Assembly: GCA_947184155.2 (NCBI GenBank)
Contig: CAMXCT020006268.1
Span: 361,140 to 425,139, forward strand
DNA: 64,000 bases
Reading direction: 5' to 3'
From: Cladocopium goreaui
Lineage: Eukaryota > Sar > Dinophyceae > Suessiales > Symbiodiniaceae
Under the pieces are notes generated by a model. The model was not told the origin of the DNA and did not search any database. It saw only the letters and a program-made list of their open reading frames with translations. A program made the translations under genes and the position numbers. This document shows positions 10,601-23,449 of this stretch, piece after piece. Each line of letters begins with the position of its first letter. Position 1 is the first letter of the stretch.

Positions 10601-13600
10601 TGTAATGTAATGCAATGCAATGCAATGCAATGTAATGTAATGTAATGTATGTATGTATGTAGGCATGCATGCATGCATGTATGTATGCATGCATGAATGT
10701 ATGTATGTATGTGTGTATGTGTGTATGTATGCATGCATGTGTGTATGTATGTATGTATGCATGCATGTGTGTATGTATGTATGTGTGTATGTGTGTATGT
10801 GTGTATGTATGTATGTATGTACGTACGTACGTACGTACGTACGTACGTATGTATGTATGTATGTATCTATGTATGTATGTATGTATGTATGTATGTGTGT
10901 ATGTGTGTGTGTATGTATGTATGTATGTCTGTATGTATGTATGTCTGTCTGTCTGCATGTATTTATGTATGTATGTATGTTTGTTTGTTTGTATGCATGC
11001 ATGCATGTATGTACGTACGTACGCGTGTATGTATGTATGTATGTATGTCTGTGTGTGTATGTGTGTGTATGTGTATGTGTGTATTTGAGTATGTATGCAT
11101 GCATGTGTGTATGTATGCATGCATGCATATATGTATGTATATTTGCGTGTGTATGTGTGTGTGTGTATGTGTATGTGCGAATGTGTGTACGTATGCATGC
11201 ATGCATGTATGTGTGTATGTGTATGTGTGTATGTCTGTACGTAGGTATGTATGTATGTATGTATGTATGTATGTATGTATGTATGTATGGATGTGTGTAT
11301 GTATGTACCGAAATGCTTCCAATCAATGTTCTTGATACTCTGATCTGGGAACAGAAAATCCGTTGAAATCTGGAGTGGTCACCATATGGTCACAAGGTAC
11401 CTGGTGATTCAAACATGGCTAGCTGGCCAGCCCCACCACTAAATCGGCATCTACATATTGGAAAATCATTCTTGTAAATTGGTAATTTTCCAGCTAGCCA
11501 TGTTGGATTCCTAGCCAAACTGAAATGGGAAGATCATGGGGATATATGATGGAAATATGTCTAACGAAATTGCAACCATCTCTTGGGATCCTCGGGAAAT
11601 CGTCTGTAAAATATATCCTCTCTTTCCCTATTCGGCATACCCCATGTTCAGCCACCCCAGATATAATATACGTATCAAGTTGGTCATATATGTCCCACTA
11701 TACCCCCTTGGATCATATCATATCAATATCATATCATACCATATCAATATCCCCATTTACATCCCCATTTGTAGGTAGATCATATGAGGATAACCAAAAG
11801 TCATCCAGAAATGGGTCGCGTCTTACGGTCCAAGGCACCAGCGAAACTGGTCTCCGCTTTTCGGTTGCTGGGCTCCTGGAGCACCAACAAAAGGGCGCCG
11901 GGCTGCGACCACCAAATCCCTTGGCATATTCCCAAGAGGATAGAAAAGTATGTAAGTTGCAAATCATCTGTAGATTTATATGCTTTTATTAATGATTGTT
12001 GTGTAGACTCTTGCTTGTTTCATCCTTTGGCAATTTGGGGAATTGCTAAATACCTACAAAACCTAGAGATTTGGACAAAAATAAACCGGACAGGCCTCTG
12101 GTTGCAGCTGATCGCCCAGATCTTCGGGATCTCCCGAATCTTCGGGACCGCTCCAATCGTCAGGATCAGGCTGCCTAGGCACCCAGCCCTGGGGCCTGGG
12201 ACTTCTCAGTGGGGGGGGGCATTCATCGTGACAAAAAGTAAGTCACAAAGCGGTTCAAAGAGCAAGAACGGGGTTTCTTCTAGCACTGACCCGGCAGAGG
12301 TTGTCAGCATTGATCCATATTCATATGGAACAAATCGCCAGTTCAGATCGATACCTGCTACCTACTGCAATACAACCAAATCAACAGGGCTGGGATTTTC
12401 CACTCAACCACATTGGTCGACTACAGAAAGTCAACCAAGATAAAGTAGAAACTCTCGGCGAAAATTGGCAGTGGGTTTATCCCATTGATATTCTCAATGT
12501 ATCTCCACATTTCGTTGCATATATCATCATATATCCCTACATCATTACATCCCAACCGAACTGTGGAATCTCCAAGAAAATCACCAACCCCCATAGGACC
12601 CTGCTGATGTTCCATCACCAGTGTGCTTAAAACATCCCACCCCGCTTGTTTTTCTTGCTCCCTCTGATCCAAGGAACTGTTCCCACAGCTGATCAAACAC
12701 CGCCAGGGCCGCATCTTCCTCAAGATCCTTCACTTCCTCCTCAGGAGGACCTGGTTATCCGAAAAAACTGGGGTGCTGCCCCCAATCCTTACAGTAGAGT
12801 AAGTTAACTGTTGGATTTATGGTGAAGATGGTAGATACAGCTAGAGTTAAATGAGTTTATAAGCCAACTTAAGCAAAAATATGCGGGAAACCCCAGAAAA
12901 AAGACTGTAGGGGCAATCCATTGACTTTTGGGATGGAAATGTTGGGGCCTATAGAGGGCATGTTTCACATTATATAGAGGAATAGGATGTCTAATAACGG
13001 CTTCAATAGATATTAGATGTGGACTTTAAGTACTTCGTATATCTTCGTGTGCTGTACCTTCTGAGCCAGTATGTGGGATATGAGTTGGCGGATTAGGTAC
13101 CTTCTCAGCAGTCTTCAGATCCGTAGGTGTTATTTTCTGAAAATCAATTCTTAATGAATGAAATAAGCAGATGGCTCACTCACTCCGGTATTCCGGAGCA
13201 GGGGCACTACGTGATAATAACGGGGACATCGACAGAATTGGGAAACCTGCCAACGGACACATAGTGATGTGCGTACAAAAACTGGATGAGTGGCTGGTCT
13301 TCCCAGCGCGGGGCCAAAGGAAAATGCCGTGAAAATATGTGGATCTCAGATCAGATCCCTGACATATTCATACCACTCAGAAACACTTCATGACCCGGTG
13401 CCCTGGGATTATGCAACCTACATCTGGGTTTTGAACAGCTTCACTGGCTAATTTGACCCCCTGAAAGTTGCGACCCCTAGAATCCAACGGTTTATCATGC
13501 TTTATCCTCACTTTCCCCATTTGTTGCCCATTTTAGGGGCTTAATTACCCTATTTGTGCAGACACATTCCAGCTTGTATTGTTCATTATGTATCCCATTA

Positions 13601-14161
13601 TACCCCCATGAAATCCCAAGTTTGCCATTGGTATGTCACTGTCCCATTTCTAGTTCATACCCTCCCCCTGGTTCCACACACCTGCATAGACGTGCCCCAG
13701 CAGCGCGAAAGCCCCACCACGCATGCTGAAGCCGTCCTCGCAATTTTGAGACGGCCCAGGAATTGACAAATGGAATTAAAATGTGGTAAACCCAGTGTTG
13801 AGAACAATCAGAACAATAAAATAAGAAGGAGAATAGGGATTCAACCGGAAAATGATTTCCCCGAGGATGTAAACAATCAAACTTTTTTCTGAGGGATGGC
13901 TCCAGTAGCGGCCTCACAATGAAAGAAAATGTGCCAGGAAATCTTGGGAATCTGCAATTCGCTGGTCACCATCCCAACTTTTTGGTTAATGAAACTGCAT
14001 CAGCTGCTGCGAAAATGATGATTTACCATTGTACACCATTGTCCTAAACGAATCTCAATGGTTGGTAAGGATGCTTCCTCTGCTAGGTACCTGCACGGAC
14101 AGCCGGGGTCCTCGGGGTCCTCGCCCCTGGACTCAGACTTGGACCCCCAGGCCTCCTCCAT
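7210..14161 (-). CDS. Many-exon gene for an acidic protein of unknown function
   Basis: Small GC-rich, stop-free blocks on the minus strand are separated by AT-rich introns. Candidate exons in transcript order: 14159-14161 ATG down to 14091, 13682-13736, 12641-12750, 12096-12188, 11827-11875, 9807-9870, 9421-9524, 9110-9253, about 8829-8929, 8297-8358, 7565-7637, and 7210-7277 ending in TAG. The product is rich in Glu/Asp/Pro: [35 protein letters not shown], an Asp/Glu/Val run at 9110-9253, [20 protein letters not shown] and [13 protein letters not shown]. No enzymatic motif is seen. Donors are mostly GT, with GC proposed after 12096 and 7565. Phases agree along 13736-11827, 9524-9110 and 7637-7210 but not at every other junction, so exons are missing or misplaced, and this could be two genes. 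Intron 9871-11826 contains the TATG array. Confidence 0.5.
8459..8560. repeat. AT and GT microsatellite
   Basis: Alternating TATATA with ATAATTATAT interruptions, then GTGTGTGTG. It lies between exon candidates of the minus-strand gene, so it is probably intronic. Confidence 0.85.
10020..11308 (+). repeat. Very long TATG microsatellite in an intron
   Basis: About 1.29 kb made almost wholly of TATG units with variants: GGACGGAC and GGATGGAT (10091-10140), a 16-bp TGTATATATAAA higher-order unit (about 10224-10290), two TTGTTTTTTATGTGTG segments (about 10410 and 10457), TAATG/CAATG (10589-10650) and TACGTACG (10820-10850). All long frames here (up to 287 codons, for example on the minus strand 10463-11326) come from the four-base period and are not genes. 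It lies between exons 9807-9870 and 11827-11875. Confidence 0.9.
11827..13736 (-). CDS. Four exons that join in one frame (part of the acidic gene)
   Basis: Exon 13682-13736 ([18 protein letters not shown], ending phase 1) joins 12641-12750 (2+36 codons, ending phase 0), then 12096-12188 (31 codons exactly) and 11827-11875 (16 codons plus one base). Each is preceded by AG and followed by GTGTG, GTGGG, GCCTG and GTAAG respectively. Lengths and phases fit without an internal stop, which is unlikely by chance. Recognisable pieces are [37 protein letters not shown] and [16 protein letters not shown]. The acidic bias matches the exons at 7.5-9.5 kb, which is why I place them in one gene. Confidence 0.55.
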
Positions 14162-14950
14162 GGCTGTTTTGGCGGATCATTTGAATGGCGTGCCAGAAAT
14201 GGAGAAATCGATGGAGATATAGCTATAATTTGATAACTGTAAGTGAAATGCCAGGAATGGGATATGAACTGTTACAATTTGATAGCTATAAATGGATATC
14301 AACGGAGAAATGGGGGGGTGCCTAACTGTACTGACTGATATAGCTCTTAACCACTCAAAATTGAAAAAGTGAATCGGTGTTAGCCACCAACAAGCTCCTG
14401 AAATTCATTGGCTTTTTAAGCCTAACTTGTAGGTACCTAGCACATATAAGCCTATGCAAGGGCTACCTCAGGGGATATACCCCCAAAATATGGTTTTACA
14501 TGGTACAGTACCTCCATTCTAAGTTCCTGGAAATGTCATTGATGAAAATATCAATCATGTTGGATCATGATCTGATAATCTTAACAAGTTTAAACAAACC
14601 ACTCCTACTGTTCTAAATTTTCCAAACCTTGGCTCATCCCATCTCGGTCACCAGTGTCGCCTTTGGGGTACCAGCTTGGCTCAAAAACGAGACTGAATCC
14701 AAACGAACACAGCATATAAATGCAGGTAATACATGTGTAGATCAAGACATCGGTATGTCCGAAACTTGGGTAACCCTTTACAGAATTGATCTTCGCATCG
14801 AGAATGACCAATCACCTGGAGAATGAGGTGCCCCCATTTCAAGAGACCCCCATAGAATATCATGGAATAGTATTAGCATATATGGCATATATTTTTCTGT
14901 ATATACATAGTGGGGTCGCACTGCGTAGCGGGAGGTGCCACCCTACTCAC
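14162..14950. other. No gene seen; presumed intergenic or intron
   Basis: AT-rich sequence upstream of the ATG at 14159-14161, which is itself preceded by an in-frame TGA a few codons earlier. No initiator, poly(A) signal or spliced-leader motif is evident. Confidence 0.4.
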
Positions 14951-17900
14951 TGGAGGTTTTCCGCATGTTCAATTGACCGTTTGAGGTGCGGGACTCGGCC
15001 TACATGTACATTTTAAGTGGATCCTGTGCTGGACATTAGATAAATCTGAACTTCTGATAGAGATCAGATGATACTCATGTCACTTACGTCCATATCAATC
15101 CGAAAATACCATCAAGTGATATGTAGATAGGAAATCCATATTTTTGATGTTTGAAAGTGGGCCCCAAACAGATTTTGGCGATGTCACCTTTCCCTGGGCC
15201 GTCCCTTCTCATCCATGGGAATGATAGGATGAGGAGATCATGGAATTGCAAAGGCTGGTTCAGGATGCAATGAGTGATATTGAACCAATCGTAAAAGTAC
15301 ATTAAAGTGATATGCCGTGATTCGTAATATGTAGCAACATGCCTCAAAATATGAATGGCAACTTGACCAGTCATTTGTGGACCCGGACATGCTGGTAGCA
15401 CCCTTGAAGAAATGAGTTCTTCATGTTTTTGGCACCTCATCTTCAACATCCATGGTGAACAGCTTATTCTAAGCGAAAGCAGCTTGCTCTCCCCATGGCT
15501 GGGAGAAGGATGCTTTCAGAAGCCTCTTCCAAGCGATGAGGCTTTGAGAAGCAAGCTGGCTGCGTTGAACGTCGCTGGCTTCTTGGCTGAGTACTGACTG
15601 CTGGGTTATGATCCACCATGGCGTGATTTTGGTGTCGACTTGTTTTTTTGGCTAACCATGTTTCAATCATGCTGTATAATCTTGCAGCCGAAGGCAAGGC
15701 GAGGATGGGCAAGATCTGCAAACCACCTAGCATTGTTGACCAAACCCCTGACGCCACCTTTCCGCACCCACGGCTTTGCTTACGCCAACAGTTGCTATGA
15801 CAGGATCCCAATTAAAACCTTTGGTTACAAACCCAGGGTAAAGCAATAGAAAAAGCACCAGGTTTGTAGACCGGTAGGCCGGACCTGAGGTCAGATTCAG
15901 ATGCTCTCACAACTGGTCACTTCTACTTGAAGCCCCGAAACTGGGGAGGTATTGTGATCTGGCGATCATAGATGCTTCATGACCATTTTGAAAATGTGGA
16001 ATATGAAATCCATCTACATCACCAAATTCTGCTCCATTCTTGGAAATATACCTTCCGGTTGTACTCGACATAGCTATAGAAAATGACCCATTTTGTTCAA
16101 TGATAAACATGATGATTTACTTGTTAAAAATGGTGATTTTCCCCGCCCTTCATCCTGAGCATCATAGAAGGCTTGCAGCGCAGGCGCAGCTAAGGCCGGA
16201 GGCATGCCCTGCACACTCCCGACCGATGATGGGGGGCTGGTGGTGATCCTAACATGTCGTAACCGTTCCAAGCCATTAAGATTAACATGGTGCTTTAACC
16301 GTATCAAGATAGAAATTGAATGGTGATTTAGCGGGCAGCACCCCAAATTGGGGATGTTCACCATCTAACCTAAATTCTAGCTGGTATTGTGGGGGTAGAA
16401 TCGCAACCAAGGAGATATTTGACGTAGACATCATCCACAATTTTGGAAAATAATAAAGAAGCTGGCTGGTGGTTTCAACATCAAACCCCCAAAACAATGT
16501 CATTGTGTGGAGGCCCATCCCAAAAACATGGTTTCCAAAAAGACATGTGAAACTATCAACCAGCAGGTGGTGGTTTTTACCCATAGTGTTGACAGATTTC
16601 TGTGTGTGTGTTTGGAAATCACTTTGCGCACCCTGCCCGTCCTTCTTAAATAATTCACCACTATCCTTCCTTGCTTTTGTTGCACCATGAGTCTTAGCAA
16701 ATCCCCCTCCAATGACAGAAGTTGGCCCCAATTTTCGCCGGGAAAAAAAGATTTTCTAAGGGAACGATGACTGTTAGCAATCTACCTTCCCACAGAAACA
16801 AACATGGGTGCCACTAGCAGGGCACAAAACATTCCCCTGCCCACATCAGTTCGCATCGGCAGATTGGGGTCCGCAATACTTGCTTACAAAACATCCACAT
16901 CATCGTTAACTTTATGCCACATGCCTGCTACACCCTCAGCAACCCATGGTAAGGTATTCCATAGCAATCCTGTAATTACTTTGTATCTGTATCGGCACAA
17001 ACTGGGGGTAGCGTCGTTTCTAAACTACTTACTTGGTTTCAGCACAATTGCAGAGGTCAGTTGGATCACAAAACTGGTTGGTTGAAGAATTTTGCTGAAA
17101 CATTGAAGTGTTTTTCAAAACGACACAAAATAGAAAACCAAAAGTTGTTTGCCCCAAAGTAGTTTTGTATTTCTCATTTCCCCATGGCTGGGGGCCAATG
17201 ACTTTCCATCTGGGCAGCGGCCTGCTGAGGGCTGGATGATCTACCGGGTTTCCTGTCACTGGCCCGACTGGCCCTGGATGTTTCAAGCAGCCCTTCGAAC
17301 CATGGAAGTACAAACGATATAACGCAACAGAAACTTGAGAAACTCGGATTGATGCGTACTACAACAAAAGTAACAAAAGTTAATGTATGTACTTATTACA
17401 TGTTTCGACTCACACATGATTATATATTGATTTGATTTGATTTGCCTTATTAATATTTGTAGTTGTTTGTGTGTTGTTTTTCCTTTCAACCGACTCTGTT
17501 GAGGTGTAAACAGCTTACAGTGATTCCCACCTTCGGTTGCCAGGAACCTCATCAGCTCTCCCTTCCCCCGTGGCTGTCATTGCAGCGCTCCTGCCATGCA
17601 GTTGCTGAAGGGCTTCAAGAGCCTTGCACGAACGCCACAGTTGCTGAATGAGAAGGGCCATCGATGATCATGGGACAGCTGAAGCATATAATCTCGGAAT
17701 GTGTGGTTAAGATTGAGTAAGATTTAGGTGCAACTGACAACAAATCAATGTGAATGGTCGATTTTCGGTTGAAATCATCGAATTCTGCTAGCTGGAAACG
17801 GTTATGGTAAGATCTACGTTTTCCGGGGTTAAAAACTCTATCGACAAATGTTGTCAAACCCGTCAAACAGATTTGATCCAATGACTGGTAAAGACTCAAC

Positions 17901-19613
17901 TTGGTCGTGGCTCAAAATGATTGATCCCCAATTCATTCGAAAGCGAAAGACATCCTAAAAGCATGCATTTGGAATCATTTGGATATGTCATTTCTCAAGA
18001 TTTGTTTCTTTTCTCCCGGCGCATCTATATAGATTTGCGCACCTCAAAAGCCCGTACCTAGTGGTTTATTATCACTTTCACAAACCCACATGATGGCACC
18101 ATGGAAAATCCACCTTGTGGCAGGTATTTGATGTTCATATCCCAATTAACTCCTGCAAATCCCCAGCATTGGTTTCTTGAACTTCAGACCTCACTAAAAT
18201 CCCCTAAATCTCGAATTTGAGTAGTTAGTATGCCCCCCTTAGATCCCTGCATCTAGGTCTCACTTTTGGGCCGCCATGTCACCACCATTAGCCCACCTGC
18301 TGCGGTGCGGAAGAAGAGCGGCAAGCACTGTGCCTCGGGAGTGGCGCGCGCCACTCGCGCGCCGTCTGGTGATCCAACCTGACATTTGAAAATATTAACC
18401 CAATTACCCTCGGGTAACATAGCTATGGAAAATCACTACGTATTTTTAATGGGAAAATCCACTATTAATGGTCATTTTCAATAGCTACGTTAAATTACCA
18501 GAGGGTAATCTGGGTAGTATGATATGCGCATTAACCTAAGTAATCGATTAATATAATTTACCTATTTTAACGTTAGTATTAATCTGGCTACATGATATTC
18601 GTTCACTCACCTGAATGCCATTTAATTTGGGGATGATTTCCCGTATTAATCATGATTCCAGTGAGGTCGCAGTGGGGTCGTTGTAATTTGCTCAGATTAA
18701 TGGTTGATGTTTTTTAAAAAAAAAAACTAATAGCCTCCATCAAACATGGCTGGGAAATCCAGTATGAATGAATGTTTTCATGGGAAAATTAGATAAGTAA
18801 ACTCTAATTTTTGCTGAAAATAATGCCAGCATCAAGGGTAATAGCATCTAATGTCTTATCTGACCCAGACAATAAACTATTGCCATAATACCCCAGCAGT
18901 GCAAAATCTTCTTGTGCAGATTCTAGTGGTGTATCCTTGCACTGTTAGTTCTACCACTGTTCTACCATTGTACTACTGGGACGGTTATCACCATTCTACC
19001 ACTGCTACCCTCTGATAATCAAACATGGCGATGTTATCTTATGAGGCTATACCATACCACTACTAATGTGGTAAACCCAATAATAAGCCATCCCAAAAGT
19101 GACCATAAATGGGGTTGCCCACATTGATAACAATCATCATAATGATGAACGCTAATCATCATGAATAGGTTGATAACGATTAATCATCATTAATAGTAGC
19201 ATCATTTGCCACTATTATACCATTAACTTGGGTATGTTAACCACCAATTACTATTGATTGGCCATTACTATACAATTAATAGCAATTATCATCAATTAAT
19301 ACGTCATTCATACTAGCATAATAGCTATTCTGCCATTAACTTTGTCATTTAAACCTTTACTAATTGTCAATGTTTTAATCGTGGCAATCGTAACTTATTG
19401 ATTTGCCAGCATTATAGCATTCACCATGGGTACCCTCTGGTAATTTAACATAGCTATTGAAAATTGCAATTTATAATTGATGTTCCTATTAAAAATGGTG
19501 ATGTTCCATCGTTTAAGCACAACGACTCTATCAAGTTACACCCAGTCACCCCACTCTCCCGCTCCAAGGCACCACTGCTCCGATCCGTCGAAGGCGCGAG
19601 GCTTGGCCGGCAC
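14951..19613 (-). CDS. Scattered minus-strand exon candidates
   Basis: Five or six short GC-rich open blocks look like exons of one or more minus-strand genes. 19613 down to about 19553 reads VPAKPRAFDGSEQWCLGAGE after CCCAAAG. 18297-18333 reads AQCLPLFFRTAA with donor GTGGGC. 17548-17643 is 32 exact codons (LWRSCKALEALQQLHGRSAA...) between TTCAG and GTTCC. 16142-16208 is 22 codons plus one base (GMPPALAAPALQAFYDAQDE) between TGCAG and a GA donor. 14951-14993 ends in GTGAGT. 15469-15586 (QEASDVQRSQLASQ...) ends in TAG and could be a last exon. I could not chain them in one frame, and 15469-15586 is also open on the plus strand. Long AT-rich stretches between them contain nothing else I can name. 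Confidence 0.35.
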
Positions 19614-20460
19614 CTTTGGGGGACGAAAGTTGTTTTTTGTTTAGGACTTGGACAGTTGTTTCTTAGAAATATGCAAACAGAAAACTAGAAAAATTGAATG
19701 AATATTTGGGAAGATGAGGGGGAAAAAAAAAACGCGAAAACTGATGCTACACCAATCAATCGATTCTCAACTGTGTTACTGTACCAATCCTCTGCATTTA
19801 TCTATATAATTCTATATCAACACCACTTCGATGGTTCTTGGCACCTCCTCATCAGAGTAATCGACCAAATCCTCTTGGGCCATGACCTGGCATCATGAAA
19901 TCTGGGAAGATCTCCTGAAGTAAAAACTCGCCCTTTTGCAGGAGTTAAACCAAGAAGGTTTAGTAGTTGCTCCGAGTTTTTTCCCAGTTTTTACCAAGAA
20001 GTCTTGCTGAAACTTTAGTTGGTGAAATTCGTTCTTGCTGCTGGGCTGCTGGGAACAGAAGATCACGTGTCACCGGCAGCATCTGCAAGAAAACTAAACA
20101 AAAACCCCACCAGGATGACCACTGATCAGCTTTTGCTGCACACCTTTTTGCGGCTTTGAAAAGTGCTGAAATTCACGCGATCCGTTTCAGTACGCTATTC
20201 CAGTGCTTTCCAACATTGTAACCGAACATGTCCACGTACCTCAAAGGCCCATCTTGAACTCTTCGAAGGCCACGTGTTAGCACTAAAATGACCGAGCAAA
20301 GGCCCTGCGTCTCAGGTGAGAGTATCCAATATCTGGAAGCTCTACATACCGTGCCAATTCATGTCCCAAAATGAAATTTCCCTCGAAAAAAAGTGACATG
20401 CCTGTGCGTTCGGTTAGTTCAAATCGTCATTTTACTACTGCGAGAAACATCTCAACACAC

Positions 20461-21543
20461 CGATCTTTCCAGCCACAGTGATCATGCTGCCCAGGTGCTT
20501 GGTGTCACAGCGATACTTATCTGCGTGCTCCGAGCCTTGCAGGGAACCAATGCCATGGAAAGTCCATTGGATAGCACAGGCTGTGTGAAAGCCCGCGGCG
20601 GTGCTTTTGATGCATAATGTCACCCCGTTTGTTGGCTTCCCAGGCCCATTGCCATCCATGGCAACTTACATCCAGTTGCAGCCACAGAGCAGTAAATCCT
20701 GAGGATCTCCTTCTTGTTGCGGAGTTGGCGAATGGCTTCCGCCGTCTGCAGTTTCTTGGCGTCGCTTTTCTCCTGAACAGCACATGATGTTGAGAGAATC
20801 GGCTCGCCGAGGCCTCACCTCATCCAAGGAACATGGGGAAAACAAATGGATGAGTGCGGCACTTCCACCTCCTCCGCGGGTGGCTCCTCCTTGCTCTCGT
20901 TGTTCTCTTCAAACCAGTCGTGCATCTGTGTGCTTGTGTCTTCCACCTTGGCTTCTGTAGCCACCATCGACTGCCAAGGTGGGCCGGTTCGTTAAGGCCC
21001 CCCTGCGGTACTTTTATACATCTCCGTTGTGGTTGGCGGAAAACACATGACACTGCTCAGATTAAAATCACATCCCATGATGGCTGGCTGCCTCTCACCT
21101 TCAACCTCCAAGGCACCACCAAGTAATCACCCGGTTGGAGAAGAGCATGGAGGCGCTCCATGACCGCGTCGAAGTGATAGTGAGCATCCTCAGAAACCAA
21201 CCTGAGCAACGGGTAACCTTCTTGGGTAGGGAGGATGGAACCGGAACGATTTCCCCTCAATGGCTGGAAAGTTTCACTCGCGGAAAGCATGTGAAGCCTG
21301 AAAGTGAGCCAAGGTGCCACGGGTGAGGCAGAGCAGCACCAAAGTCATCAGTAAAGAGCTCCTGCGATGCTGCACAGCTGGCCAGATGACCCGACACTTT
21401 CCCTACTTGGATGCCGCTCACCCGGGGAGTTTGGGAATGATTGGTGGAGATGATTATGCTGTCCATTTACACATGGGATGACACCAGAAAACAGGGACTT
21501 ACAATGTCTTACAACACTAGCCCCTTGGCTTGACATAGGATCC
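20461..21543 (-). CDS. Seven-exon chain of an unidentified protein
   Basis: In transcript order: 21518-21543, 21422-21458, 21298-21361, 21099-21220, 20863-20970, 20670-20772, 20461-20580. Lengths 26, 37, 64, 122, 108, 103 and 120 fit split codons at all six junctions with no stop. Introns are GT-AG except 21221-21297, which is GC-AG. The joined piece has about 190 residues and contains GYIIISTNHSQTPRELF, EDAHYHFDAVMERLHALLQ, GDYLVVPWRLK, an acidic linker (EENNESKEEPPAEEVE), a helical stretch KKLQTAEAIRQLRNKKEI, and SEHADKYRCDTKHLGSMITV. No family is recognised; the helical and acidic parts suggest an intracellular soluble protein. Start and stop are not located; the last donor (GTGTGTTGAG) shows that the gene continues below 20461. 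Confidence 0.65.
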
Positions 21544-22311
21544 CTGTGATGCATCCAGGTGCCCACACCCTTTGGCCTGGAATCGATCGGTGCTGCATTC
21601 CTCAGCATGGCCCCATGGCCCCATGGCCCTTGGCCCAAAGTCATCTCAGCTCTTTGGTGGCGCCCTGGCTATGGCCATGGCGGCTATGGGCCAAGGCACA
21701 TGGAATTGGATCTTCGGATGCTGTCGGGCTCGATCTCCTCGGCAGGGCCATCCCTGCTATGAGGCACCACCGAATGCCAAATTCCCTCATATGGGGCCCC
21801 CAAACGAATCGATCCAATACTAAACATTACTAAACCACGCATTCTTCGGGAGTTTTCCGTATCTTGGGGAGGGATTAGAATGGTTGTTTCCATGTGTTTT
21901 CCTAAGCATTTTGTATGGCTGCTATTCTATCTTTTAAAGGATCCCCATAAGTATGTTGCTAGTATGCATGGGAGGAAGGGAAGACTTCCCATCACCATGG
22001 CTACGAAGCTGGCAAGGTGCTCACGCTTTTGAGAGTGATATCCAAACTTACCTCAGTTGCACCGGCAGCGCTGTGATTCAACCATCTGGTTCTCTAGCGC
22101 CGTGAAGTGGGGAAACAACCAGCTTCATCTAGTTTCCATCCATTCCATGCGCATGGAGGGTCGTTTCATTCCAATCATCCCTTCCTTTTTTGTGCCATGC
22201 CAACTGGATCTGAATAAAAAGTGGCCCTCAAATGGAAGGTTTTACCGCTAAAAATCATCGAAATCTGTAGGTCCTAACAGGGTAAACCCATTACGACAGC
22301 CAAGCTGCCAC

Positions 22312-23449
22312 CTTTTGAAATCTCTCGGCGGCGAGCATCTCCCCAAAGTCAGCAAAGAAAAGCCTCAGCGTGAAGAGCTCAAGCAGGGCACGACAAAAAT
22401 TTAAAGCATCAACTAGGGTTGGGTGTCCCTAGATTTCGGTACAATGCTTCAAGTCCTACAAATTGACACGCCTCAGTCCCGAAACTGTTCTGGGTTGAGT
22501 GCACGAAAAGTTTTGGGATCAGTTACACGCCTTAGGGCCAAGGCACGCGCTACCGCCAGCCCAAGAGCCAATGTCAATGATGGTTCTGGGTTGAAGCTCT
22601 TCAATCCTAGGCAGATGGGCTGTATCACTATGCAGTTCCCTAACTGCCCCCATTGACCTTTGCACCTATTTTTGAAGGTTGATGAATGTGATGTTGAATA
22701 CCCAGTCAAACCCAGGCCCAGCACTATTGGATCATTGAGGCTCATTGAGGTGTTCCCTTTGGTGGAGTTACCCAGCTTCATCGGAAGAACTCCATCGGTC
22801 ATGCAAAGAAAGATGAGAAAAAAATAGAAAAAAAACATCTTCCGCCACCAAGATGCAAGCTGGCGTACATCTGCCAATCAAAGGCACTTTTGCCTCAGCG
22901 CTGGGCAGGAAATTCCCAACCATTTCCGCTCCAAACCACTGGCACTGCGTCCGAGACGCCTAGGGGCACCGTTTTCCAGCTGCTTCGTGCCTTCTTGAGA
23001 AGCCGGCCCCGGTTCATGATGGTCATCCTTACTGTACTTTGGACGGGGGCTGCAACTATATTTATACGTATACATACACAATCCTACCTGTGTCAACCTG
23101 TACTATCAGCTGGCTGATGGGGATAGCCTAAGAATCTGGTGTTTGATCAGCACAACTCTGAATCTAGAATGTTCTGTGTCTAGGGTACAAGCTGATAGGG
23201 ATTCCCATCATAGCTAAGAATATCCTATCCTCCATCAAATATATACATATCTTTCAACACAAAGAGACATTTACGTTTAGATGCTCATCCGTTCAAATTT
23301 AGGGTCCCATATACGGAAACGTATTCTTCCAAGAGATGCCCATCATCCAACTACTCACCCGGCCTGTCCAATGTAGATAGCTTCCAACGTGTCAATCGAC
23401 ATGTCCGTGTCCTCCTGTCTCAGCGGCCAGACCGCATGGGCTTGGGCAG
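22312..23449 (-). CDS. Probable upstream exons of the same or a neighbouring gene
   Basis: Exon 23359-23449 (AG/CTGCCC... to GG/GTGAGT, 91 bp) reads AQAHAVWPLRQEDTDMSIDT and EAIYIGQAG. Its last two bases join the block ending at 23031 (after GTACAG), reading KDDHHEPGPASQEGTKQLEN; that block's donor lies somewhere near 22890-22960. Exon 22312 to about 22380 reads LFFADFGEMLAAERFQK before GTGGCA. A further candidate near 23990-24120 reads SSSVQEIAARVEAAVQDDSQ. The blocks are GC-rich against AT-rich flanks and are on the same strand as the chain at 20.5-21.5 kb. Connections to that chain are not proven. Confidence 0.4.

Noticed and set aside
10006-11326. Open frames up to 287 codons in the TATG array on both strands
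   Set aside because: A four-base period rarely creates stops; the products are monotonous Met-Tyr-Val-Cys or His-Thr-Tyr-Ile strings.
22473-22877. 134-codon minus-strand frame
   Set aside because: Mixed composition with hydrophobic low-complexity parts; it crosses likely exon and intron sequence and has no homology I recognise.
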